A stretch of DNA of 64,000 nucleotides from Cherax quadricarinatus (Eukaryota; Arthropoda; Malacostraca; Decapoda; Parastacidae), in assembly GCF_038502225.1 (NCBI RefSeq), contig NC_091307.1, positions 29,938,346 to 30,002,345 on the forward strand, given 5' to 3'. A model generated the notes under the pieces. The model was not told the origin of the DNA, ran no database searches, and saw nothing but the letters and a program-made list of their open reading frames with translations. The position numbers and the translations under genes were made by a program. Shown one piece after another: positions 32,078 to 41,335 of the stretch (position 1 is its first letter; every line of letters starts with the position of its first letter).

Positions 32078-32379
32078 AATGAAAACTGACACACATGTGC
32101 AACATCTGGGTATCTTTATTGTAGACGTTTCGCCATCCAGTGACTATCAATACAGATTCTAGGACATAATTAGAAGACAGTAGAACTACGGTGCTCTTCA
32201 CACCACCTCCAAGGCTGAGGGACTGATTACCTCATCTTTTGTATATAGTTCTGTCTTCTAATTATGTTCTAGAATCTGTATTGATAAAGCCACTGGATGG
32301 AGAAACGTCTAAAATAAAGATACCCAGATGTTGCACATGTCTCAGTTTTCATCTTGTCGGTATTGTATACCATTCCTGT
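32078..32379. mobile_element. PLE-type hairpin element H4 with 14-bp target duplication
   Basis: Inverted arms carry the same sequence as H3 (ACACATGTGCAACATCTGG, CTTTATTGTAGACGTTTCGC). The right end is CTTGTCGGTATTGTATACCATTCCTGT. ACAGCAACATCCTT flanks both ends exactly (32064-32077 and 32380-32393). Motif cores are decayed (GATAGTCAC on one arm, GGAGAAACGTC on the other). Confidence 0.82.
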
Positions 32380-32399
32380 ACAGCAACATCCTTGAAGAT

Positions 32400-32945
32400 G
32401 ACACGACGTGAACATCCATCCTACCCCGGCAGCGGTGGACTCACCTGCGGGAGGGTGGGAGCTCACAGGTTGGGGTTGGTAGGGGTAACGCACCTGAGAC
32501 GGGGGTTAGGTAGTGGTTCATTGGTGGGGGTGGAGGTAGGAAACCAGAGTTGTGATGGTGGGATGGGAGTGGGTGGTTCTCCAGGGAGGGGAGGAGGGTG
32601 TGGACCTTGTCTACTCAACACAATACTACGTCCTTCACCATCACTGACCCACGCTGACAATACACCTTTCCTCTATTACTCCAACACGTCCTCCCACTAA
32701 CGCTTCCTGCTAACACAATACACCAGCGCCTCGTCAAATAATTACATCACCGCAGCTCGCGCGAGATAGTTATGACTGGTCAAAGAAGCAATAATATAAT
32801 ACTAGTTTTACCTGTTTTTTTTTTTTACGAGTTTAAGGTTCCGGGAATCTTCTCCGAAGTGACCCGGACACAGAGTTGCCCTCTGGTCGTGGTAAGTACC
32901 CGTCTCGTTCAGCAGGAATGGCAGTTTATGATCCCTCTTACCAAT
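32400..32945. other. No recognised feature
   Basis: G-rich stretch (GGTGGGGGTGGAGG near 32525) and a T-tract near 32815. No gene motif seen. Confidence 0.3.
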
Positions 32946-32949
32946 GATA

Positions 32950-33078
32950 TACACTTAATGGATTTCGAGAATTTTCCTACTCCTGCAACCCAATCATGGG
33001 CCAGGCTTGGTTGGTGCTCACCTGGTCAACCAGGCTGTTGCTGCTGGCGGCCAGCTACCTCACATTTCCATCTGAGAA
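32950..33078 (-). mobile_element. LINE family B, 3' end
   Basis: Antisense GGGCCAGGCTTGGTTGGTGC, GGTCAACCAGGCTGTTGCTG and CATTTCCATC match the 3' end of B copies at 30.65 and 58.95 kb. Confidence 0.75.
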
Positions 33079-33230
33079 AATGAGGCGCCTGTATCTCTAG
33101 GTCGGGTGTTAGAAAGCCTTGAAGCCAGGAAACAGACGAGTGCACACGCACCTTCTTCCTCCCCAAAATATACCTCTCATCACAACCCCACATCCCCCCC
33201 CCACAGCACCATGTAACTTCAGCAAATCAA

Positions 33231-33436
33231 CCAGACCATGAAGGTTATGTGGGCCAGTGGGCCGCTAACAGCAACAGTCTGATTGACCAGATAAACCAGA
33301 CAAGCCTGGCCCAGGCTGCAGTAGAAACACTCAATACCCTTCAAAGGCATACGCAAGCATACCGGGACATCACGAGTCCTTCACAGAAGATCTGGCGTCA
33401 TATTGCTGACCTATCTTCACCAAACATGTATACGTA
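33231..33436 (+). mobile_element. LINE family B 3' end plus 140-bp direct repeat, left copy
   Basis: GTGGGCCAGTGGGCCGCTAACAGCAACAGTCTG is the sense 3' end of family B. From 33297 to 33436 the sequence recurs at 33879-34018 with about three or four mismatches, flanking the hairpin element H5. Confidence 0.7.
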
Positions 33437-33878
33437 ATGAACATTAAAATGGTATAAAATACCGACAGGTTGTTAGGTAAGACATATGCAACAGTTAGGT
33501 ATCTTTATTACGAAACGTTTCGCCTACACAGTAGGCTTCTTCAGTCGAGTACAGAAAAGTTGATAGAAGCAGAAGAGACTTGAAGACGATGTAATCAGTC
33601 CATCATCCTTAAAGTTTTGAGGTGGTCAGTCCCTCAGTCTGGAGAAGAGAATTGTTCCGAAGTCTGAAACAAGGACATATTGTTTCAGACTTCGGAACAA
33701 TGCTCTTCTCCAGACTGAGGGACTGACCACCTCAAAACTTTAAGGATGATGGACTGATTACATCGTCTTCAAGTCTCTTCTGCTTCTATCAACTTTTCTG
33801 TACTCGACTGAAGAAGCCTACTGTGTAGGCGAAACGTTTCGAAATAAAGATACCTAACTGTTGCATATGTGTCTTACC
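33437..33878. mobile_element. PLE-type hairpin element H5
   Basis: Left tip GGTATAAAATACCGAC is the inverted 3' terminus seen at the right end of H3/H4. Long arms (about 33475-33660 and 33690-33876) are reverse complements. The hammerhead-like motif here has helix II GCCTAC-TGT-GTAGGC and GAAACGTTTCG; its core is CTGAAGA instead of CTGATGA, in both arms. Confidence 0.8.
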
Positions 33879-34018
33879 CAGACAAGTCTGGCCCAGGCTG
33901 CAGTAGAAACACTCAATACCCTTCAAAGGCATACGCAAGCATTCCGGGACATCACGAGTCCTTCACAGAAGATCTGGCGTCATACTGCTGACCTATCTTC
34001 ACCAAACATGTATACGTA
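33879..34018 (+). repeat. 140-bp direct repeat, right copy
   Basis: Begins CAGACAAGTCTGGCCC and ends CATGTATACGTAA, matching 33297-33436 except for a few bases (for example GTCT for GCCT, ATTCC for ATACC). Confidence 0.85.
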
Positions 34019-34234
34019 AAGAAGAGAAGCTGCTGCCACATTTGTAAGAACTTTGATCTATTTTAATTAGGTTTATAACAATTTACCCCAGAGCTGAAAG
34101 TTAGGTTGTTAGGCTATCTGTCAGGGGGAAAATCGTCTAACACGGAGCTCACTCATATGATCAATTATGAGAGAATATATCTCACAACCAGCTTACAATG
34201 TGAAGCTGAAGAAACAGAATGGACACATGTAAAA

Positions 34235-34380
34235 TAAAAGGACACAAGTGCAACTAATGTTACATTTTATTGTGGCAACGTTTCGCTCTCCAGGAGCTTT
34301 GTCAAACTGTTGACAAAGCTCCTGGAGAGCGAAACGTTGCCACAATAAAATGTAACATTAGTTGCGCTTGTGTCCGTTTA
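34235..34380. mobile_element. PLE-type hairpin element H6 (146-bp palindrome)
   Basis: Arms 34235-34306 and 34309-34380 are reverse complements with few mismatches. Each carries helix II GCTC-CTGGA-GAGC followed by GAAACGTT, with TTGACAA in place of CTGATGA. This is the same sequence family as the 3' end of the PLE at 36824-36878. Confidence 0.82.
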
Positions 34381-35310
34381 AGAACATAAGAACATAAGAA
34401 CGAAGGAACACTGCAGAAGGCCTACTGGCCCATGCGAGGCAGGTCCAAGTCTCCTACCGGCTTAAGCCAATGCACCCAACCTAGTCAGGTCAGGTCACAT
34501 TGACTTAAGGGAGGAACACGGCAACCGACCTGGTAGCACAAGCTATCAGGTCTAACTCACACCCACCCACATCTACTCATGTATTTTTTATTTTTTTTAT
34601 TATCACACCGGCCGATTCCCACCAAGGCAGGGTGGCCCGAAAAAGAAAAACTTTCACCATCATTCACTCCATCACTGTCTTGCCAGAAGGGTGCTTTACA
34701 CTACAGTTTTTAAACTGCAACATTAACACCCCTCCTTCAGAGTGCAGGCACTGTACTTCCCATCTCCAGGACTCAAGTCCGGCCTGCCGGTTTCCCTGAA
34801 TCCCTTCATAAATGTTACTTTGCTCACACTCCAACAGCACGTCAAGTATTAAAAACCATTTGTCTCCATTCACTCCTATCAAACACGCTCATGTATTTAT
34901 CCAACCTATTTTTAAAGCTACACAACGTTCTGGCCTCTATAACGGTACTTGGGAGTTTGTTCCACTCATCCACAACTCTATTACCAAACCAGTACTTTCC
35001 TATATCCTTCCTGAATCTGAATTTTTCCAACTTAAAACCATTGCTGCGAGTCCTGTCTAGGCTAGATATTTTCAGCACACTATTTACATCCCCTTTATTT
35101 ATTCCTGTCTTCCATTTATACACCTCAATCATATCCCCCCTAATTCTACGTCTTTCTAGAGAGTGCAGTTTCAGGGCCCTTAGTCTATCCTCATAGGGAA
35201 GGTTTCTGATACATGGGATCAACTTTGTCATCCTCCTTTGTACATTTTCCAGAGAATTTATATCCATTCTGTAATACGGTGACCAAAACTGTGCAGCATA
35301 ATCTAAACTC
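34381..35310 (-). mobile_element. CR1-like LINE family D, copy 2, interrupted by RTE
   Basis: AAGAACATAAGAACATAAGA is the antisense of the TTCTTATG tail, then GGCCTACTGGCCCATGCGAG. After the RTE insert the minus strand has a 167-residue frame (34842-35345) reading SLDYAAQFWSPYYRMDINSLENVQRRMTKLIPCIRNLPYEDRLRALKLHSLERRRIRGDMIEVYKWKTGI, then FRFRKDIGKYWFGNRVVDEWNKLPSTV. This is the C-terminal region after a LINE RT (compare YAAPVWNPHL...LEKVQR in family C). It is 5'-truncated at about 35310, where hairpin H7 starts. Confidence 0.82.
34586..34887 (-). mobile_element. RTE LINE 3' fragment with 11-bp target duplication
   Basis: A ~300-bp 5'-truncated RTE copy in antisense (TTATTATCACACCGGCCG at the 3' end, AAACACG at the truncation point) inserted in family D. 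CTCATGTATTT flanks it at 34575-34585 and 34888-34898. Confidence 0.85.
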
Positions 35311-35640
35311 TTGGATATCTTTATTGAGGAAACGTTTCGCCACACAGTGGCTGCATCAGTCCATACGAAGGAGAAACTTGAAGAACAGGAGGAGAATGAG
35401 GTAATCAGTCCTTCAGCCTTGAGTCGATGTGGTCAGTCCATTAATCTTGAATAGAATACTGAATGGACTGACCACATCGACTCAAGGCTGAGGGACTGAT
35501 TACCTCATTCTCCTCCTGTTCTTCAAGTTTCTCCTTCGTATGGACTGATGCAGCCACTGTGTGGCGAAACGTTTCCTCAATAAAGATATCCAAGAGTTGC
35601 ACATGTATCTAATTCAACATGTCGGTTCTCTGAACCATTC
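35310..35640. mobile_element. PLE-type hairpin element H7
   Basis: Arms about 35310-35450 and 35461-35597 are inverted. Both motif copies have CTGATGC (last core base changed) with intact helix II GCCAC-TGT-GTGGC and GAAACGTTTCC. The right end is CATGTCGGTTCTCTGAACCATTCATC. Confidence 0.8.
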
Positions 35641-36400
35641 ATCTACTTCACATATTGTTGGTAATTCTACCAACAGTATTATAATGTGACATTTTTATTG
35701 TGGCATCATCAAACTACGGGAGTTCCCACCATGTAACTATTATAGTAGGCGCACCCAATAAGTGTTCCACTATGTGATAGACTCACTAATAGTGATAGTC
35801 CAAAAAAAAAAGGCGTACAAGGTGTGGCCTTGTATTGTAATGGCAAGATATCCAACAAATATGGCAGAACCTATGCGGGCGAAATGTTATTTTTGAATAA
35901 AGGTCTGGCGTAGTGTCGGCAGTGTGGTGGTGTCCTTGAAGCTAAGCTCCACACCTACCTGGACATGCCGGGAGACAGGTGAGTGGGCGACGAGTCATGT
36001 AATTACTAGTGTGAGCGTGGGGCATTACCTGTAATTTGAGGGTTGCAGCAGCAGGTGAACGATTAATCCAGCACCTACCTTACCTCACCGCCAACTGTTT
36101 AGGTTCACGTGCCTAGGCATACACACTTCACAAGTCATTCAACTGGCAATAAATATTAGTTATAATTTTCACGGGGAAGAATGAATCTTTAATTAAAATA
36201 CACAGAATGGGAATGTGAAAAGTGGGGTTGACCTGGTTTGATGAGAAAGGGAAGAAAAGCTCCAATTTCATGGATCATGAGCCCCTCTTCAGCTTCAAGG
36301 CAACTTTCGAAGGTAGTGACTGGGGAGTTGTTCTTGAAATCTCTTGAAGTGTTAATGGCGGGTTCACGTGCATGGACGTGGCCGCGGGTACACGAGACAT
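35640..36400. other. Mostly unrecognised
   Basis: TATGCGGGCGAAATGTTATT and AATAAAGG near 35873-35905 resemble a much-decayed hammerhead-like repeat end. 36250-36310 holds a short SINE family G piece (CTCCAATTTCATGGATC, GAGCCCCTC). The remainder is unassigned. Confidence 0.35.
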
Positions 36401-36585
36401 AAGAACAAGGAACACTGCGGCAGGCCTACTGGCCTATGCGAGGCAGGTCCAAGTCTCCCACCGGCTTAAGCCTAACCTAGTCAGGTCAGGTCACATTCAC
36501 TTAAGGAAGGAGCACGGCATCTGACCTAGAAGCACAAGCTAGTCAGGTCCAACTCACACGCACCCGCACCCACTCGTGTATTTAG
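36400..36585 (-). mobile_element. CR1-like family D, 3' end, copy 3
   Basis: ACATAAGAACAAGGAACACT, GGCCTACTGGCCTATGCGAG, GGCTTAAGCC, CACTCGTGTATTTA align with 34390-34585. Confidence 0.82.
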
Positions 36586-36795
36586 AGGCATCGAAATGCC
36601 TCTAACAGAGACGATGTAGGGTACGCCTGTGTCCTCCACAGACTCCACGGGGCATTTGATGAACTGGAATGAGGCACAACTCGTTCTCACTGAACCAGAC
36701 CTCAGACGCCGACGGTGCCTAGAAGCCTCACTAATCGCCGTCACCGACACTAGAACGCAACACTGGAAACTACAAAATTTCAAAAACATTGGCAT
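36586..36795 (+). pseudogene. Penelope-like GIY-YIG domain, C-terminal fragment
   Basis: The plus-strand frame near 36629-36790 reads STDSTGHLMNWNEAQLVLTEPDLRRRRCLEASLIAV. This aligns with HRNSTNHLMKFRDAQLVIKETNLRRRKCLESALIAV in the minus-strand PLE at 37149-37487. It therefore belongs to a second, divergent PLE in the opposite orientation. The catalytic N-terminal half is missing. Confidence 0.75.
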
Positions 36796-36823
36796 ATGTA
36801 AAGTAAAAGGACACAAGTGCAAC

Positions 36824-36878
36824 TAATGTGACATTTTATTGTGGCAACGTTTCGCTCTCCAGGAGCTTTATCAAGCCA
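36824..36878 (-). ncRNA. Hammerhead-like motif at PLE 3' end
   Basis: Minus strand: TTGATAA, GCTC-CTGGA-GAGC, GAAACGTT, CACAATAAAATG. It is the same family as hairpin H6 (34235-34380). The core departs from CTGATGA at two positions, so cleavage is doubtful for this copy. Confidence 0.5.
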
Positions 36879-37148
36879 TTACAAACAATACATGGACACA
36901 GAGGGTATATAAAGGCTCAGAGTGAGGTGCATTACTAGTGAGGTACCATTTCGATGTTCACTAGTGGTAGTAGTAGTGACAAAAGTAATACAATATGGTA
37001 GCGCAATTAATTCGTACATGAGTAAAAGGATATAAAAGCTATTACTTGGGTAACATAAAAATAGGTTGGACAAATATAGACTGGAAAGAGGCAGGTTGTT
37101 GCAGTGTTCACTCTCTGTAATGTGCTTTGTGTAGTATAACAGGAGAGA

Positions 37149-37487
37149 CTATGTGATGGCAGGGTTTACCGTTTTCAGTAGGATTCTTGCTAAGACTTGG
37201 GAGATGGTGAAGCTGCCGTTGTTTTGTTTAATTGTATTCGAAACAGCGATCAGTGCTGATTCGAGGCACTTGCGTCTGCGGAGATTAGTTTCTTTGATCA
37301 CTAATTGGGCGTCTCTGAATTTCATGAGATGATTGGTGGAATTTCGGTGTTGTACACAGGCGTTGTTCAAGTTATCATTCCTACATGCGTAAATGTGTTC
37401 ATTGAGGCGGGTGTCGAGGTTTCTTGCTGTTTCACCTACGTAAATCTTGTCACAGCCTCCACAGGGTATAGTGTAAACTCTCTGCAT
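37149..37487 (-). pseudogene. PLE GIY-YIG endonuclease domain
   Basis: A 112-residue frame. VYTIPC (residues 4-9) stands for the GIY element and KIYVGET (14-20) for YIG, with ARNLDTRLNEH following (Arg 23/27 and Glu 30 in the positions expected for GIY-YIG catalysis), then the Cys/His-containing stretch HIYACRNDNLNNACVQHRNSTNH. It ends with LRRRKCLESALIAVSN, typical of PLE C-termini. The upstream RT frame runs into it with a one-base shift near 37488. In an active PLE it would nick the target to prime reverse transcription. The domain itself looks uninterrupted. Confidence 0.82.
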
Positions 37488-38390
37488 TGACTGGTTCGTG
37501 ATGCTTGGATTTTGTCCTGGTTAGATCCTTTATTGAAGTGCTAGAAGCGATGGTGACTCTGGTGTTAGCTTGTGAAAGTACTTTTGAGACGTTTAGTGCA
37601 ACCTGGATGTTGGGAAGAATTATAACTTTGTTGGGAGTGGTGTTGATGCGTGGAGAATTAATGATCTGAAGAGCTCTTTTCTTGCAGTCTTTGATGAAAA
37701 AAAAAGGAAAATGTAACTCAGTGAATGTTTGGTGAATGTATGTACATTCCTCGTCAAGAAACTCAGGACTACAAATTCGGTATGCTCTTAGGAAAAACCC
37801 GATGATGATGCCTCTTTTGGTCTTGGTATCTTGACTGGAATAGAAGTGTGAGAGATCATTTTTATTGGTGGGTTTCCGATAAACTTGAAATCTTAGGTTG
37901 TTGTCTACTTTGTGAATGAGGACGTCGAGGAAAGGTAGCTTGTCACTGGACTCTTCTTCTAGTGTAAACTGGATCGCCGGTTCAACTGCGTTGAGCCTTG
38001 CCTGAAGATTCCGTACATCAAAACGTTTGGGAGTTATTACGAGGACGTCGTCCACGTAACGTAACCAAGTGACGCTTGAAGGGATGATGTTGGCGAAGTG
38101 TTCGGACTCTAGGTGTTCCATGTATAAGTTGGCTAGGATGGCACTGATGGTGGACCCCATTCCCATGCCGTAGGTTTGATTGTAGAGCTTGTTATTGAAA
38201 GAAAAACAGTTGAAATTAACACAGTTCAATCAGGTCAACAAAATCTCCGGGAGGTAGAGGAAGATTAAGGTCCTGATTGACTTTACGTCGTAGAACCTCG
38301 ATGGCTTTTTTGGTAGGTACTTTTGTGAAGAGGGAAGTCACATCCAAACTAAGCAGTTTGTTAAGTGTTCTCGTGTTGTGCTCACGCTTC
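37450..38390 (-). pseudogene. PLE reverse transcriptase (palm/thumb), frameshifted
   Basis: The 259-residue frame (38229-37450) contains YGMGMGSTISAILANLYMEHLE (residues 20-41, the PLE version of the G-SP--ANL motif) and LRYVDDVLVI (56-65; catalytic Asp 60 and 61). It continues PFLDVLIHKVDNNLRFQVYRKPTNKNDLSHFYSSQ (RT thumb-proximal region). Upstream, 38390-38232 reads LNKLLSLDVTSLFTKVPTKKAIEVLRRKV (first catalytic Asp in SLDVTSLFT) but in another frame, ending at a TAA near 38220. One indel therefore separates the first catalytic Asp from the YVDD box. Confidence 0.85.
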
Positions 38391-39375
38391 CCTGCTTTTC
38401 ATTTGGTCTATTTTATACTACCTCCCTTAACACTAATTCCAATACGTTAAAGAGTCAGATGTGTGCAACACATAGGTATTTATTTGGTAGACGTTTCACC
38501 GATCAGTGGCTTTATCAATATTATACAGGGACAAACAGAAGACTTTATGAGAGGAGGTAATCAGTCCCTCAGCCTAGCAGAATTACATACAAAGACCACT
38601 GATATATTACTCCAGTATGTTGTCATGGTTGTGTTCATATTTGAGACAATGACTTTCAGTATCTTCCATGTCGTATCACGTATATATCTTGTTTTCTTTC
38701 CATTGTACATTCCAGTTTTTTGAGGAGTTTCCAATAATTTGAATCCTTTATTGATTCTATGTAGGCAGTAAATTCTACCTCTCCTGTCTTGAACGGAGAT
38801 GTCAACAGTGAGCAGTATTCTAAATGTGTGTGTGTACGAATGATTTGAATATCGTTGTCACTGGCATTCTCTCGTCTTGAAAATTACCATTATCCGCCAT
38901 ATCATTTTCCTGGCTTTCACAGCATTTGTTTTACAACATTCTTTAAAAGATAGACCAGATGACATTATTAGACCCAGCTCTTTCTATAGGAGTGACCCTC
39001 CTGTGTTGGCTATGCCGTTCCTCTTCCGAGTTCCTCATTTTTGAGGAACATCTGAGCAACTGGCATTTGCTTCCAGAGAATACATTTTCTGTCCTCTGGA
39101 AGACTGTTCATATCTTATTACAGTTTTTTAGCGTCCTCTCGTGAGGAGACTAATGCTAATTTTTGTGTTATTCGCAGATACAAAAATATGGTTTGTATTT
39201 TTATCTATGTAACAAGGATGAACAAAAAGGTGCCAGGACAGTGCCTTGTAGTACTGAGCTTTTTACACTAACTAGATTCTACATCGCTTACTACTATTAC
39301 AGTGTTCTCTGTTATATTCTAATCCAGTTATCTGCTTTTACTTTTACACCTGTTAATAACATCTGTTAAATGTCT
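38391..39375 (-). mobile_element. LINE family B, diverged copy, with hairpin-type insertion
   Basis: Antisense CCCTGCTTTTCATTTGGTCT (38390), then after the insertion at about 38462-38590, CTTGAACGGAGATGTCAACA (38797) and GGTGCCAGGACAGTGCCTTG (39229, the PQG box region) follow the order of family A/B copies. Frames are destroyed. Confidence 0.6.
38462..38590 (-). mobile_element. Single-arm hammerhead-like insertion
   Basis: Minus strand: TTGATAAAGCCACTGATCGG, TGAAACGTCTACC, AATAAATACC and TGTGTTGCACACATC. It lacks an inverted partner and is inserted in the family B copy. Confidence 0.6.
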
Positions 39376-39394
39376 TCGCAACGTCCGTTTAGAG

Positions 39395-39516
39395 ATTGTG
39401 ATGTATTGGGATTCTTCCAAGAAGACTCGAGAATATAGGAGGACCAGGGAAAACCTGATAATGGCATACGAAATGTTCAGGAAGTTGCAGCAGATAAGAC
39501 AGAGACAGACAGAGAA

Positions 39517-39551
<35 letters not shown>

Positions 39552-39552
39552 C

Positions 39553-39641
<89 letters not shown>

Positions 39642-39744
39642 CAGAGAGAGAGAGACAGAGAGAGAGACAGAGACAGAGAGAGAGACAGAGACAGAGACAG
39701 AGACAGAGACAGAGACAGAGACAGACAGAGACAGAGACAGAGAC

Positions 39745-39795
<51 letters not shown>

Positions 39796-40135
39796 CTGGA
39801 TAGGTCTGTCATTTCAGCAGAGCCTTCAACACAGGAGGGATATGGGTGGCCTTACTGTTATGTACAAGGCCAATATTGTCAAAGTACCACGCTTGGATCC
39901 ACTTCAAAGACAGCCTGAAGCAAGCTTCTATACCACAAGACGGGCAGAAAGCAGCAACGTCACTCTGGTTGTACCCTTCTCCAGAACATCACTTCATCTG
40001 AGATCATTCATCCCCAGGATGACTCGAGTGTGGAACACATTCGTACAGCATTATGATGTCAACGAGATAAAGTCAGTTGATCAGATGAAAATGCTGGCCC
40101 ACAGATGGCTCCAACTTCATCCTGTTCCCTAGCTC
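39395..40135 (+). pseudogene. LINE C-terminal coding remnant split by microsatellite
   Basis: The open frame (39398-40132) reads through the GA array. Before it, SSKKTREYRRTRENLIMAYEMFRKLQQI looks like RRTRGDLI-TYK- sequence found after LINE RTs. After it, SLQHRRDMGGLTVMYKANIVKVPRLDPL...SNVTLVVPFSRTSLHLRSFIPRMTRVWNTFVQHYDVNEIKSVDQMKMLAHRWL is the C-terminal end of a LINE RT protein (an HRRD...L..MYK...FIPR..R-WN pattern I recall from arthropod LINEs). The two halves may come from different elements. It ends at CCCTAG, followed by a short duplicated AATAAAG-TAGG-ATCCTTAACCT tail at 40147-40208. Confidence 0.6.
39485..39792. repeat. (GA)n / (GACA)n microsatellite
   Basis: About 300 bases of GAGA and GACAGA repeats, embedded in a plus-strand frame that joins two LINE-like pieces. 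Confidence 0.95.
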
Positions 40136-40484
40136 TTAGCTTGCCAATAAAGTTAGGAATCCTTAACCTGTAAATAGCTTGTCAATAAAGCTAGGGATCC
40201 TTAACCTAACTTTGTCAAACCCTGTGTAAGAAAGAGAAAGAGAGACTGACAGGAAAATAGGGGACACTGATGGCAGCTGAAGATGTAAAAGAGCCACAGA
40301 TATGCTATTAGAAGTACATGCATGACAATAATGACAATCTGTTGACTAAAACAAAAGCAACACTTAGGATTTTTAATTACAAGATGTTTGCCCCCCCCCA
40401 GTGGGTGAAGCTTATTAAATAACCCTATAATAATGATGCTTAGTACCAACAAGATGAAAAAGACACGTGCAACATTTTAGTATG

Positions 40485-41335
40485 ACGAGTAAGACATGTA
40501 CAACAGTTAGGTCTCTCTATTCTGAAACGTTTCGCCTACACATTGGGTTTCTTCACTCGGTACAGAAAACAACCTGGACACCTTTTTAAAGTGAGAAGGG
40601 ATGAATCTGAGAGGAACCTGACCTCTTAATAATTACCTTCTTTCTTCTACTAGTGGACTACATCTCATCATCTGACAGTATACAAGTCTCCATACTGTCG
40701 TTTCAACTTCACATTGTTCCAGACTATGCAACAAAATTTTTCCATGCTGCGGACTGACTACCTAAAAACTACGTCTTCAATGGTAATGGACTGATTACAT
40801 AGTCTTCACAACTCACCTGCTTCTGTTAATTCCTCTGTACCGACTGAAGAAGCCTACTGTGTAGGCGAAACGTTTCGGAATAACGATATCTAACTGCTGC
40901 ACATGCGTCTTAATTATCAACACGTCGGTACTGTATACCATTTTCATATTCAACATTTCAGTATACTATTTGCAAAACCTATCGCCTACCCAGTACGCGT
41001 CTTTAGTCGAATACAGAGGTCATTAAAACTTCACACTGATAGAGACAATGGAGCTGGACGCTTCTCAAGGCTGAGGGGACTGACCACCTCAAAACTACTA
41101 CAAGAAGGTTGATGAATGGTTCAGAGAACCGACAAGTTGATAAATTAGACATGTGCAACACTTGTGCAACCCAAGTGTCTAATTTATCTACAAGAAGGAT
41201 GGTAGAATAATCACATCTTAACTCCTCCATTGCTTCTGCTGTCGACTAAAGCCTACTGTGTAAAAAAGATTACTTTTACTTTCGATATCCTAAATAAAGA
41301 CACCAAAGTGCTACACACATCTCTTATTATCTTAA
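40485..41335. mobile_element. PLE-type hairpins H9, decayed, with nested insertion
   Basis: Motif copies: minus near 40515-40565 (GAAACGTTTCGCCTACACATTGGG, decayed) and plus at 40840-40890 (CTGAAGA, GCCTAC-TGT-GTAGGC, GAAACGTTTCGG). A second, more decayed hairpin follows at about 40980-41330. The sequence family is that of H5. Confidence 0.7.
41109..41187 (-). mobile_element. 79-bp minimal PLE-type end element with 11-bp target duplication
   Basis: Consists only of hairpin tips: the inverted 3' terminus GAATGGTTCAGAGAACCGAC, TTGATAAATTAGACATGTGC, then the opposite tip AAGTGTCTAATTTAT. CTACAAGAAGG flanks both ends (41098-41108, 41188-41198). It is inserted in the older H9-type hairpin. Confidence 0.75.

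Larger units (their letters stand above)
36800..38390 (-). mobile_element. Penelope-like element (RT + GIY-YIG + 3' hammerhead-like motif)
   Basis: The minus strand carries, in order, a truncated PLE-type reverse transcriptase (38390-37490), a GIY-YIG endonuclease (37487-37149), a ~270-bp untranslated stretch and a hammerhead-like motif (36878-36824) followed by TTGCACTTGTGTCC. PLEs are established as retroelements that combine RT with GIY-YIG and carry hammerhead ribozymes in their terminal repeats. At least two frameshifts separate the frames. The RT is 5'-truncated near 38390, where family B LINE sequence begins. Confidence 0.85.

Noticed and set aside
39398..40132. 244-residue protein with Arg/Glu-rich coiled region
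   Set aside because: The middle is a (GACAGA)n microsatellite joining two LINE-derived ends; reading through is fortuitous.
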